64,000 nt of DNA from G963663365 sp963663365 (GCA_963663365.2 CAXXIH010000008.1:1426001-1490000), one strand, 5' to 3'; counted from the first letter of the stretch, positions 44,424 through 53,413 are shown. Numbers and translations are program-made. Notes: a model not told the origin generated them from the letters alone.

Positions 44424-45302
44424 ATGCATAAAAATCGCGCGGGTACAATATCTGGAATACAACCGTATCCATTAACCCAGAATGAGTTTGACATACTCTT
44501 TAAAAACGAGGATTTTTGCTGGGCCTATATGGAGCGCTTGCGGTGGCCAGATGGATTCATATGTCCGAAATGCGGAGGGAAGAAGGAATGGCAAACAGAT
44601 CGGGGGGAGATTCATTGTGGAGTCTGCCACCGGGAAACCACTGTGATTGCCGGGACAATTCTGCATCGTACCCGGCTACCACTCAGAACCTGGATCATGG
44701 CCGCGTGGATTGTCATGCGTAGGCGGAAGAAACTGAATGCCCGCCTTCTGCAGAAAGAACTGGGAGTTAAGAATTATGAAACGGCTTGGGCGATGCTCCA
44801 GAGGCTTCGTAAAGCTATTGGGAAATTAGATGCGGATTGGCTCAGGGGCACCGTTGCTGTATACAAGACACACATAAACACGGCAGTAGGGCAGACACAA
44901 AGCAAATCGTTGGTCCTCATGGCAATTGAGGATCGCGGTCATAAGGTTGGCCGGATTCGCTTACGTCACGTCCCGAGCTGCTCAGGTAGGAACGTTCGAG
45001 ACTTCGTAAGAGGTTCTGTAAAGAAAGGATCGACGATTTTGACCGTCAAAGGATTCCGTTATTGGGCCTCCAACTGGAAGGATTATACGTATTCGAATAT
45101 AGGGAAGCGGAATCAGTGGGTACAGCACGTAGAGGCTTCCCTCAAATCCTGGCTGAACACCACCCACAACAGGAAGGTCGCGCCCTCCGACCTCCAATCT
45201 TCCCTCGACGAGTATGCCTTCCACCACAATCGCAATTTCGTGCGAAATGCCGGAAAGCTGTTTCGTGACCTTCTTCGGAAGCTGGTTGATTACCCGGCAT
45301 AG
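44424..45302 (+). CDS. IS1595-family transposase-like protein, catalytic residues altered
   Basis: The fold matches IS1595 transposases: N-terminal zinc ribbon (FICPKCGGKKEW ... HCGVCHRETT), then AGTILHRTRLPLRTWIMAAWIVM, a helix-turn-helix LQKELGVKNYETAWAMLQRLR and C-terminal LKSWLNTTHNRKVAPSDLQSSLDEYAFHHNRN. Normally a VEVDETYVGG-type motif and a TDGW-type motif supply the first two acidic residues; here the aligned segments read VAVYKTHIN and TVKGF, so both are lost, while the final Glu (LDEY) remains. It is probably inactive or repurposed. Flanking inverted repeats were not found. The 300-bp gap before it holds nothing recognisable. Confidence 0.72.
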   Translation: MHKNRAGTISGIQPYPLTQNEFDILFKNEDFCWAYMERLRWPDGFICPKCGGKKEWQTDRGEIHCGVCHRETTVIAGTILHRTRLPLRTWIMAAWIVMRRRKKLNARLLQKELGVKNYETAWAMLQRLRKAIGKLDADWLRGTVAVYKTHINTAVGQTQSKSLVLMAIEDRGHKVGRIRLRHVPSCSGRNVRDFVRGSVKKGSTILTVKGFRYWASNWKDYTYSNIGKRNQWVQHVEASLKSWLNTTHNRKVAPSDLQSSLDEYAFHHNRNFVRNAGKLFRDLLRKLVDYPA

Positions 45303-45498
45303 AAACCTACGTTAAAACGGCGCTCAGTACTAATTGTCAGCCAAAGTGTAAGCACTCCATGTCGCAAGTAGGTTTAATCCGATACCACATAATTAACGTA
45401 ACCATCTTGTTTTTCGTGTCTTAGGAGCGTTTTAAAACTTCATATTTTTCGCATTTTTAAAATCCAACAAATCTTCAAACACATTTTGGAGATTTTTT

Positions 45499-45816
45499 AT
45501 GAAAACAAAAGGTTACGCTGTCCACCTTGCTTTACCCACCGACGAAATTAATGAAATTGTCCGGCAGATTGTCAAAGACGAGTTAAGCAAGCAAAATTAT
45601 TCTGAGCATCTTCTCACCGTAGATCAAGCCGCTGAGTTATGCGGCGTCACGCGCAACACATTTTATATTTGGCTCAGAAAAGGCCTGATCGACAAAGTGG
45701 ATTTCGGAGACCGATGTATTCGAGTCAAGCAATCGGATGTCACAAATTACATAGAATCAAGAATCCGTCGAAGAGAAGACGACATTGAATCAATAATCCA
45801 ATCCGGTAAATATTAA
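45499..45816 (+). CDS. Helix-turn-helix DNA-binding protein (excisionase/MerR-like)
   Basis: A 105-residue protein with an AlpA/excisionase-type winged helix in its middle: LLTVDQAAELCGVTRNTFYIWLRKGLIDKVDFGDRCIRVKQSDV. This DNA-binding fold (HTH_17) is usual in recombination directionality factors and regulators of mobile elements. GGAG precedes the ATG by nine bases. It lies 130 bp upstream of the ParB-like gene on the same strand and is likely the regulator or excisionase of this element; no integrase was seen next to it. Confidence 0.72.
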   Translation: MKTKGYAVHLALPTDEINEIVRQIVKDELSKQNYSEHLLTVDQAAELCGVTRNTFYIWLRKGLIDKVDFGDRCIRVKQSDVTNYIESRIRRREDDIESIIQSGKY

Positions 45817-45945
45817 TAATTATGAACTTCAATCCATACGCCTGTATCTTGAAAATAAATAATTCCATGATATATTTAATATTAATAAAGAAAGCTGCAT
45901 TGCGGCTTATATTAATAACTCTTATATCCGTAAAGGAGTCATCTA

Positions 45946-47217
45946 ATGAAACACGAATTTGATGATCAAATCCAAAAGCCTGTCGACGTGCAGGACCGCA
46001 ACCTCTTTGAGGTCAACGAAAACGCAGACATAGCCCCTGGAAACTACACCAGCAACTTCGATGCTTTACGGTCATTGGGATTGAGCGAATGGAGCGGACA
46101 TTCAGGATATTCCGGACATTCTGGGTATTCGGGTATGGACGCACCCCATTCAGAACTGAGCAGAAGGCCACCAATATTGATTGGATATGAAAATGGTGAT
46201 CAAATCGATTCAACCGATTTGAACGGCAGCAACGCTCAAGGTAAGCGTCAAATATCGAGTAGATATTACAAAACTTTGCTTGTCAGTCAGATCAAAGACG
46301 TTGATGCTGTTCCTGACTATCCTGTCAAGAATGCTATTGATGAACCGGTTGTCGTAAAAAATGGCCGTTACTATGAGTGTATTCACAATTATAACTTGGT
46401 CCAAAATGCAATATTGAACGAAACGACCGAAATTGAATGCCACGTTATCGAGAAGCCTGAGCCGAATCCATATGATGGGCCCGTTCTAAAAGTAGCAGCT
46501 CATATTACAACACTCTTAGGGCAAGTACCATACGGATATAATTTGTGCGCAATTGGTCATCTCATACTTTACCTTAAAGAAAACTATCCCATGATCAGAG
46601 AAAACACACGTGGCGGTGCAAGAAAAGGTGAAACGTACGAAATGACTAAAGGAAACGACTTGACCAAATTTTTGGCAGAACAATTAAATCTAAAGGAAGG
46701 GACCGCTAGCGAGTACATTACGGCAGCACGGTACCTCGACCGAGAGACTCTGCTCTTGATTAAAGAAAAAGGCCTCACGTCAACGCAAATCGGGAAATTA
46801 CAGAAGAAAAAGAGAACGCTCGAGGCAAAGTTACGGAAAGACGGTCTGTCGCAGAGAGAAATAGAAGACAGGATATTAATTGAATATCGCAGCTGGCTGG
46901 ACAAAGGCCTGTACAAAAGCAATAGCAGGGGTAACGGTCGTTCGCGGTCAGGTAATACTCAAAGCGATAAAAATAATTCCACGAAGCCCGAATTTAAACC
47001 TTTCAATCCCAAGCCAAGCGGCACGGATACAAAAGCCGATTTGACAGAAGAAAAGTGTGAAGAACAGGTCGTGAGCATTCTGGACCAACTTAAAAGACTT
47101 TTCGAAGACAATTCGGATGATAGGTGGGAAGTGTTAAATGAAAAAAATTTGGAGTTTCAATATCTTTACGACATACACTGTTCAAACAGTAAACTCTCAA
47201 TAAAAGGAGCTGAATGA
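45946..47217 (+). CDS. ParB-like protein with N-terminal Gly-Ser-His-Tyr repeats
   Basis: A 423-residue protein. About residues 45-65 hold tandem SGHSGYSGHSGYSG repeats. Residues about 105-185 read VSQIKDVDAVPDYPVKNAIDEPVVVKNGRYYECIH..., with the outline of a ParB/sulfiredoxin-like domain, though the canonical GxxR box is not intact. A helical region (about 235-330; LAEQLNLKEGTASEYITAARYL) resembles the ParB helix-turn-helix. The C terminus is low-complexity and acidic. AAAGGAG lies before the ATG. It overlaps the DpdA-like gene by 4 bp (ATGA). In dpd clusters a ParB/Srx-like ATPase, DpdB, accompanies DpdA, hence a helper role is inferred. Confidence 0.55.
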   Translation: MKHEFDDQIQKPVDVQDRNLFEVNENADIAPGNYTSNFDALRSLGLSEWSGHSGYSGHSGYSGMDAPHSELSRRPPILIGYENGDQIDSTDLNGSNAQGKRQISSRYYKTLLVSQIKDVDAVPDYPVKNAIDEPVVVKNGRYYECIHNYNLVQNAILNETTEIECHVIEKPEPNPYDGPVLKVAAHITTLLGQVPYGYNLCAIGHLILYLKENYPMIRENTRGGARKGETYEMTKGNDLTKFLAEQLNLKEGTASEYITAARYLDRETLLLIKEKGLTSTQIGKLQKKKRTLEAKLRKDGLSQREIEDRILIEYRSWLDKGLYKSNSRGNGRSRSGNTQSDKNNSTKPEFKPFNPKPSGTDTKADLTEEKCEEQVVSILDQLKRLFEDNSDDRWEVLNEKNLEFQYLYDIHCSNSKLSIKGAE

Positions 47218-48311
47218 TGGGAAAATTCATTTATGCTGTCGCCGGACAAAGCGAAGCGGAAGAAATCAACCAACAAGAACCTGAAGCAATTATATTGGCA
47301 GTACCGATCCTTGAAAAGAATTTTCTTTATGTTGAAAAACTTAAAAACTTTCTGAGAAAGGTTGGTGTTAGACTTTTTATATTGGATAGCGGCGGATTTC
47401 AGCTGTTCCTGGCTGAGGAAAAAGCGAGGAAAGAAGGTCTGACAATCCACGACATTTTACGCTACAACCCGAACGGTCCAATCTATGACCGGGCGAAAGA
47501 TACTATTAACTTAACTGTAAATCATGTTATAGGATATGCGCTACAAGCAGAGCCGCAGATCGTAATTGGTTTAGATTTTCCGGTGAAAAAGTCTTCGGAC
47601 AAGAACGAACAATTTACGGAGTTTCATTCCAAACTCGGGTACAATCTGGAATGGGCAGAGCAGATGGTTGAGCAGTACAAGAAGGCAGATCTAAAGAGCA
47701 ACCTCTATTTGCCGGTACAGGCTTACACGCCGAAGCAATTGGACTCCTACTACACCCGGATCAAGGACCTCAAACCTGACGGCATAGCGATTCCTACCCG
47801 GAACATGAAAGCTGATGGACTTACCGATTTTCTAATTTACTTTTGCCAGTCCAAAGTCACGAAACTTCATTTGCTGGGCACCGCGTCGTTTGAGCATATA
47901 GCCATCGCAGCATATATGGCTCGACATCATTTTGAATTTATCACATTCGACGCCCAAACTTCCTCTAAATCAGCGCAAAATGGATCATATCTTGACCCAT
48001 GGAATTTGAAAATGCTGTACGTCGCCGACCCTGATCGCATAGAAACAGACAGTAGCCCTGATTGTACTTGTCCTTGGTGTAAATACGAGAAATCTTACAA
48101 GGAGATTGCGGCGAAAGAATATAAAGAGAAGTCGCTATTCTTGACGCTACACAATTCGTGGGTAATCAAAGAATTGGCGCGACTCGCATACGACAATGCA
48201 GAAGATGATTCTGAATATCGCAATTTTCTTAGGAAGAGGACCATAGACAGAAAGCTCCTGGATCGTATATTCAGGGCATTGCTCAAGATTAATCGTAATC
48301 TCGGCAAGTAG
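47214..48311 (+). CDS. DpdA-like/tRNA-guanine transglycosylase-family enzyme
   Basis: A 365-residue protein with the TGT fold signatures: LDSGGFQLF (catalytic Asp57), a second aspartate in ITFDAQTSSK (Asp245, the nucleophile position), and a zinc site CTCPWCKYE (Cys283, Cys285, Cys288) with the later LTLHN histidine (His312). Cellular TGT exchanges guanine for preQ1 in tRNA; DpdA homologues insert preQ0-derived bases into DNA. The modest size, non-canonical flanking motifs, ParB-like partner and mobile-element context favour a phage-type DpdA over a housekeeping Tgt. This remains an inference: tRNA activity cannot be excluded from sequence. Confidence 0.75.
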   Translation: MMGKFIYAVAGQSEAEEINQQEPEAIILAVPILEKNFLYVEKLKNFLRKVGVRLFILDSGGFQLFLAEEKARKEGLTIHDILRYNPNGPIYDRAKDTINLTVNHVIGYALQAEPQIVIGLDFPVKKSSDKNEQFTEFHSKLGYNLEWAEQMVEQYKKADLKSNLYLPVQAYTPKQLDSYYTRIKDLKPDGIAIPTRNMKADGLTDFLIYFCQSKVTKLHLLGTASFEHIAIAAYMARHHFEFITFDAQTSSKSAQNGSYLDPWNLKMLYVADPDRIETDSSPDCTCPWCKYEKSYKEIAAKEYKEKSLFLTLHNSWVIKELARLAYDNAEDDSEYRNFLRKRTIDRKLLDRIFRALLKINRNLGK

Positions 48312-48901
48312 TACGGTCTTTCTCCAGAATGTCGATCATGGAATTACGCCAATGAAAGCGATTGTAGGCTGCGTACGAACCCGTTACCCTTGACGCCCTG
48401 CAATCGCACTTGCCTCCTCGCCAACCTCCCAGTTCTTATCGCACTGGACATAGTAAATCCATCCATTATTGAGTCCTCCTCCTGATTTTGCTGCTTTTAC
48501 TCCCCGCAGTTCGTGACATTATTTTAGGTATCTAACGCATCAACCTCAAAAGTTTCTTCCTTATTTGTGTTTCGGCATCGCTAAGAGATACAAGTGCCGC
48601 GTCGGTATACCGGATAATAATTATTTTCGTCCTAATCGCAAAAACTTATAACCATTGCAGTATCCATAGCTTAACGACGATAAAAGTGAGTGCTGCTGAT
48701 GCAGGACAAATATATGATATTGAACATTATCTTATCTTATCATGTTCGAGACATATTGAATCGTGCCACCAGGCAGATACATATGCCGCTCAGCAACACT
48801 CACTGCAATTGGAGGTAGAAGATGAGAATGAAAAGCCCGTTGAGCCACAACAGTGGAAGAATGAAAACACATCCCGCAAGGATACCCGTTTGGAGGATGG
48901 A
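48312..48901. other. Intergenic region between DpdA-like and primase genes
   Basis: An AT-leaning gap of about 590 bp. Frames here show no domain; from 48686 a GTG-started extension of the primase is open but has no ribosome-binding site. No repeats or RNA genes were recognised. Confidence 0.4.
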
Positions 48902-51214
48902 ATGACGCGCGATAAATTTGAAGATGTAGGTATGGCTTTACCTAAGCCCGAAGAAAACCAGTGTACGGTTGATCAAAATGAATCGGGAGAAATTTGCGAT
49001 GTACAGACAAACGGATCTTCAGCCAAAGACGGTAATGGTTCGGATGTAACTGCACAGCAAAATGAGATATCTATGACTGCAGAAGAACCGGATACGCTTC
49101 CGAGTGATAAACAGACACAGCAGCGAATATCTCAAAGCCGACGGATTGACGCTCCGTTATCCACATCGAAGAAAGCGGCCCTTCTATATGCAAAGATGGG
49201 ACTGCCTGTAATACCGTTAGCTGGAAAAATCCCTCATAAAGACACTCATGGCTACAAAGACGGAACGACCGATGAGCAAACCATCAAAAAATGGTGGAAA
49301 CGGTGGCCAAACGCAAATATCGGCATTGTAACCGGGGAAAAGTCTGGCGTTGTCGTACTTGACATTGATAAGAAGAACGGCGGCTATAGGTCATTGCAAG
49401 AACTTGAGGAGAAGCATGGCAGAATTCCTGACACCCTAATCGTGAACACTGGCGGGGGAGGGCGTCATTACTATTTTACTCACCACGGCAGAAGTATTCC
49501 TCGGAGAATCAGCATTCGTCCGGGTATTGATGTGCTTGCAGAAACCAGCCATGCTGTTGCACCACCCAGTAGACATCCTGTTACAAACAAACGATACACA
49601 TGGGGCAAGCAGTTTGATGCAGACAATCCAAATGCGTTTAAGGAATCCCTTGCCGATATGCCCGATTGGCTTTTAGACCTGATCGACAAAGAGAATGTAA
49701 AGTCAACGTCCACCAATGGTCAATGTACCTCAACAATCCAGGAAGGAAACCGCCACAATACATTGGTGAGTTTGGCTGGCAAGCTTAGGAACAAGGGCCT
49801 AACAGAGGAAGATATTTTTGAAGCGCTTTGGAAGGAAAATGCTGATAGGTGTAACCCTCCACTTGAAGATAAGGAACTCCGATCCATAGCAGCGGGCATA
49901 GCAAAATATCCCGTCAACGGAAAATCAAAGGATAAACCTAAGCCTCCTGATGCAAAGTTATCTGCATACTTCAAAAATCTGGTTGACCTTGCTTTAGACG
50001 ATAAAGGCAACGTCGTATTCATGATACTCTGTGACGGAAAACTTGAATTTAGAGATAAGCATACACTACCGGATGGAGTGCTGATTCCTCCTCGACAAAG
50101 TCATATCCAGTGGGAACTCCCGAATGCTGCAAATGTGTTAAAGCATTATGATACTGATAGTGACCTTAAATTGTTTGAAGATTTGGTTACGCACTTAAAG
50201 ACGGTAAGTGAACTGCCCACGGAACACCATTACAGTTTTCTCGTACTATGGCTGATGACCACCTATCTTTGGGATCGAGTTGACTATTTGCCAATCATAA
50301 TCTTTTACGCAATCGCTGAGAGGGGCAAAACACGCACGGGACGCGCTCTTATTTACGCTGGTTGGCGGGGGCATCATCTCGTTACCATTATTGAGGCACA
50401 TCTCATTCGTCTGGCAAATAACTCCCGGGCAACACTTTTCTTCGATGTAACAGACATCCAGAAGAAGATGGAGAAGAGCGGAACAGAGGATATCTTTTTG
50501 CACCGGTTTGAAAAAGGCGCCAAAGTCATGAGAGTTCCTAGACCGGAATTAGGTCCATTCGAAGATACTGTCTATTACGAAGTCTATGGTCCTACCATCA
50601 TTGCTACAAACCAACCGGTCAATCCAATTTTGGACACTCGAGTCATTCAGATCGTCATGCCTGAAACCAACAGAATATTTGACAATGATATAAAGGTTAA
50701 AGACGGACTTCCGTACAGAGAAAGACTTTTAGCTTTTCGGGCTCGATGGTTGAACAAGGAACTTCCTATTGTCAGCAAACCGGCAGTAGGACGACTTGGG
50801 GATATTCTACGTCCGCTATTACAGATCATGACAGCAATACGGATAGACGATAAATGGTTTCACAAATTTATCCAGCAGGTAGAAAAAGATCGACGTGAAG
50901 CCAATTCGGATACCAAAGAAGCGAAGGTGTTAAAGGCTATTCTTGAAGCCAAAGGCGAGATCAAGAACGGTAGACTTTCAAATAGCGATATTCAAGATTA
51001 TCTCGATTATGACCAACCGGAACGTTTTCGTATGTCCCCAGTAACAATGGGCAGAATCCTGCAAAGACTCGGTTATGAAAGATACAACGATGGATCAGAG
51101 CGTGGGATTGTCTGGGATGAAGAATTAATTCGTAAACTTTGTAGCCGGTATGGAGTTGAGTATGACGATACAGATAATTCCGAAGACGACGATGATTCGA
51201 TGTGCGTGTGCTAG
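48902..51214 (+). CDS. PrimPol-PriCT-helicase replication protein (P4 alpha-like organisation)
   Basis: A large replication protein (770 residues from this start). The N-terminal 80 residues are low complexity. An archaeo-eukaryotic primase-polymerase domain follows: IPHKDTHGYKDGTTDEQTIK, catalytic VVVLDIDKKNGG and VNTGGGGRHYYF. A PriCT-like helical domain comes next (GLTEEDIFEALW ... LEDKELRSIAAGIA), then a divergent P-loop segment (AIAERGKTRTGRAL) and a winged-helix C terminus. Primase joined to helicase is the signature of satellite-phage and plasmid replicases. The ATG at 48902 has GGAGG five bases upstream; a GTG at 48686 is the longer alternative. The presumed origin lies downstream. 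Confidence 0.82.
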   Translation: MTRDKFEDVGMALPKPEENQCTVDQNESGEICDVQTNGSSAKDGNGSDVTAQQNEISMTAEEPDTLPSDKQTQQRISQSRRIDAPLSTSKKAALLYAKMGLPVIPLAGKIPHKDTHGYKDGTTDEQTIKKWWKRWPNANIGIVTGEKSGVVVLDIDKKNGGYRSLQELEEKHGRIPDTLIVNTGGGGRHYYFTHHGRSIPRRISIRPGIDVLAETSHAVAPPSRHPVTNKRYTWGKQFDADNPNAFKESLADMPDWLLDLIDKENVKSTSTNGQCTSTIQEGNRHNTLVSLAGKLRNKGLTEEDIFEALWKENADRCNPPLEDKELRSIAAGIAKYPVNGKSKDKPKPPDAKLSAYFKNLVDLALDDKGNVVFMILCDGKLEFRDKHTLPDGVLIPPRQSHIQWELPNAANVLKHYDTDSDLKLFEDLVTHLKTVSELPTEHHYSFLVLWLMTTYLWDRVDYLPIIIFYAIAERGKTRTGRALIYAGWRGHHLVTIIEAHLIRLANNSRATLFFDVTDIQKKMEKSGTEDIFLHRFEKGAKVMRVPRPELGPFEDTVYYEVYGPTIIATNQPVNPILDTRVIQIVMPETNRIFDNDIKVKDGLPYRERLLAFRARWLNKELPIVSKPAVGRLGDILRPLLQIMTAIRIDDKWFHKFIQQVEKDRREANSDTKEAKVLKAILEAKGEIKNGRLSNSDIQDYLDYDQPERFRMSPVTMGRILQRLGYERYNDGSERGIVWDEELIRKLCSRYGVEYDDTDNSEDDDDSMCVC

Positions 51215-51323
51215 TACCCACCCCCAAGGAACTCTAACCATCAGCGATATATCTTCTTGTTTTCAATCACTTTTTCTATAAAACCAACAATACACTATCT
51301 TCACCCTGACGGATCTTACGGAT

Positions 51324-51404
51324 CTGACACTTCTGACAGATATTTAGGGGTGTGGAACAGCACCTGCCTTCATCAAACTGACATATCTGACACATATGAC
51401 ACAT
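51324..51404 (+). repeat. Left cluster of 9-bp-phased CTGACA repeats
   Basis: Five copies of (C/A)TGACA in one orientation: starts at 51324 and 51333, then 51378, 51387 and 51396, each neighbouring pair 9 bp apart, followed by ATATT in the last copy of each group. Likely binding sites for the primase-helicase or a regulator. Confidence 0.65.
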
Positions 51405-51852
51405 ATTATTGAACATGAAATCGTTTTTCAATTAAAGACGATACGTATGTAGTTTGAATATAGAACAGATGCAATTTCCCATATAGGTGTACACCGTTGG
51501 ATTTGCATGTTTGTTTTGTGTTCGTATGCTCCTTATCAATCGTATTTGAATATTCTTATAATTGCCGGTTGAACCAAATGTTTTCAAACCTACTCATCGA
51601 AAGCATTGATGCGCTACCTAAGATTAAAATTACAAATTCGATATATCCCCTGTATTGCAACTTATCTTGCTTGTGATTTATGCCGCTTAGCAATGCTGTA
51701 TGCAGAATGCTCTTAGCTAAAAATGGACAACCACCTTTTCACAATCATTGGAGTAAGAATAGCAAATTTTTATCATCATGTATTTTGAATCAAAATTGTA
51801 AGCTACAAAAGCAAAACCTGCAATCAACATGAAATGCGATACGTATGTAATC

Positions 51853-52117
51853 TGTCAGAGATCGTAGCATTTGCATCATCTTTTGATCAAAAAACAAAAA
51901 TGATCATACGGATATATAATTGTAGTAAGTGTCATATCTGTCAGCACAAACATTGAACATGCGACTGATGTTTGCAGTGCAATAGGCAAAACACCGATTT
52001 TTCAACGATTATCGCAAAAGTTGCTTGGATAGGGTCTTGCTTCTCTTGTTTGATCCGCTTCTACACTCAAAATTTCCCATTGTCTCTATTTTCTGTCAGA
52101 TGTGTCAGGTCTGTCAT
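51853..52117 (-). repeat. Right cluster of 9-bp-phased TGTCA(G/T) repeats, opposite orientation
   Basis: Inverse copies of the left cluster: 51853; the pair 51930 and 51939; and the trio 52094, 52103, 52112, again 9 bp apart within groups. The two clusters face each other across about 450 bp of AT-rich DNA. Confidence 0.65.
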
Positions 52118-52286
52118 CTGCATTATGACGCAGCCATAGAGTATCTGCCAAGCACCAAGGATTATTATACCTGGCTTCGTTATTGCCGACCTTCTTCAAA
52201 CGATTCTGCACTTGTCTATTTCCATTCAGGACAAACTATAAAGAAATGATTGAGATCATGATGTTGGTCTCAACAGGAGGCAAAAC

Positions 52287-52481
52287 ATGAAGCGAGCCAA
52301 ATACAGATGCCCGTTAACGGTAGTGATGTCGGAAGAGATGTACCGGAACATCAAACAGGAAAGCGAGAAACAGCAAACCAGCAAAGGCGAAATTGTCCGG
52401 AATATGCTCAGTGCCTATTGGGAGTATGAGCAGGACGGAAAAATGCCTGAGGACGATAAACAATGGCCGACAGTATCATAG
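52287..52481 (+). CDS. Small ribbon-helix-helix-like protein
   Basis: A 64-residue protein with the outline of a CopG/Arc-type RHH domain: CPLTVVMSEEMYRNIKQESEKQQTSKGEIVRNMLSAYW. RHH proteins bind operators and often control plasmid copy number or toxin-antitoxin operons. CAGGAGG is placed seven bases before the ATG. It is the first gene after the repeat region, so it is a candidate regulator that binds it. Confidence 0.6.
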   Translation: MKRAKYRCPLTVVMSEEMYRNIKQESEKQQTSKGEIVRNMLSAYWEYEQDGKMPEDDKQWPTVS

Positions 52482-52586
52482 TCCATACGGATCAGTTCGT
52501 GGCCTACAGACGTCCTATGGCAATCAGAGGGATATGGAATGAGACAGCGGCCGAGTCAATAACGATTTGGTAAAGGAGTATTGAAA

Positions 52587-53087
52587 ATGTCAGACAAACA
52601 AACACGGAAGATGCAAGTTACAGGAAAATGCTTCAAACTTACGATGTTGTTTGAAGTCATGGAAGATGAAGATCAAGACGGAACTGCAAATCAGTTAGCT
52701 AAGGTTGATGATGAGGCCTTCTTTCCAACCGATGATGACGTACCGGTAAAGACAGAAGAAGATTTGCTGGCGGAATCAGGGCCGGGGGATGATGACCGCA
52801 TTATTGCCGTGATAGACAGTGTTGAGCTCGGAACTTCCAAGAACAGGAATAGGCAAGTTGTATGGACCTATCGATATAATGGGCAGCAGGTTAGACATTA
52901 TACGCTCCTAAACGGCAAGGATAATAATTATCACCTGCTATCCAATCTGGAGAAACTCGGCTTTGATGATGTAGATCCATCGCAAATTGATAATCGATTT
53001 CTTCAGCAACTAACTGGCCGACAAGTGGAAATCGTCATCACTCAGAATAGCCAATACACAACAGCACAGATGATTAATGCTTTATAG
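52587..53087 (+). CDS. Phage-type protein, possible ssDNA-binding (DUF669-like), copy 1
   Basis: A 166-residue acidic protein (ATG 52587 with AAAGGAG before it). The C-terminal 95 residues (DDRIIAVIDSVELGTSKNRN ... QVEIVITQNSQYTTAQMI) match the next gene's product along its length: VWTYRYNGQQVRHYTLLNG against VWTYLCDGPGNYKEIV...TPLNG. The arrangement resembles phage DUF669-type single-strand-binding proteins, but identification is tentative. Likely involved in replication of the element. Confidence 0.5.
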   Translation: MSDKQTRKMQVTGKCFKLTMLFEVMEDEDQDGTANQLAKVDDEAFFPTDDDVPVKTEEDLLAESGPGDDDRIIAVIDSVELGTSKNRNRQVVWTYRYNGQQVRHYTLLNGKDNNYHLLSNLEKLGFDDVDPSQIDNRFLQQLTGRQVEIVITQNSQYTTAQMINAL

Positions 53088-53098
53088 GAATTAACACG

Positions 53099-53401
53099 AT
53101 GATCGCCAAAATCTACAGCGTAAGAAAAGAATTGACAGAAGAAGGGAATCCTACGTTTGTTTGGACCTATCTGTGTGATGGACCGGGCAACTATAAGGAG
53201 ATCGTCAAACAGTATACCCCGCTGAATGGTGCAGATAAGAATAAACTTCTGCTATCGAATATCAAAAAACTTGGATTGCCTGAACGACAAATCGAGAAGA
53301 TCAGTCAAGGTTTTCTTCAAAAGGCAGTTGGTAAGAAAGTGGAAATTGAGATTGGGGCTGGTGAAGGTTTAACAGCCAGACTGGTTGGGCTTTGTGAATG
53401 A
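53099..53401 (+). CDS. Phage-type protein, possible ssDNA-binding (DUF669-like), copy 2
   Basis: A 100-residue protein that is the C-terminal half of its neighbour in duplicate (shared NPTFVWTYL, TPLNGADKNKLLLSNIKKLG, GKKVEIEIGAGEGLTARLVG). The ATG is 11 bp after the previous stop with AGGAA upstream. Whether it forms heteromers with copy 1 is unknown. Confidence 0.5.
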   Translation: MIAKIYSVRKELTEEGNPTFVWTYLCDGPGNYKEIVKQYTPLNGADKNKLLLSNIKKLGLPERQIEKISQGFLQKAVGKKVEIEIGAGEGLTARLVGLCE

Positions 53402-53413
53402 GGATTTAAGATT

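Larger units (their letters stand above)
51215..52286. other. Candidate replication origin: AT-rich non-coding region with phased 9-bp repeats
   Basis: More than 1 kb without a convincing gene between the primase and the ribbon-helix-helix gene. It contains two clusters of CTGACA/TGTCAG-type repeats in opposite orientation (see the two repeat features) and a 13-bp repeat, CGATACGTATGTA, at 51439-51451 and 51837-51849, each following an ACATGAAAT. The frame at 52025-52249 is interrupted by these repeats and was not called. This resembles the ori/crr pair of satellite phage P4 in layout, not in sequence. Confidence 0.55.

Noticed and set aside
45302..45375. AAACCTAC...GTAGGTTT as terminal inverted repeats of the IS1595-like gene
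   Set aside because: Both arms lie on the same side of the transposase gene, so they form a small hairpin and not element ends.
52025..52249. 74-codon frame in the repeat region
   Set aside because: It reads through the 9-bp repeats, lacks a ribosome-binding site and gives no domain.
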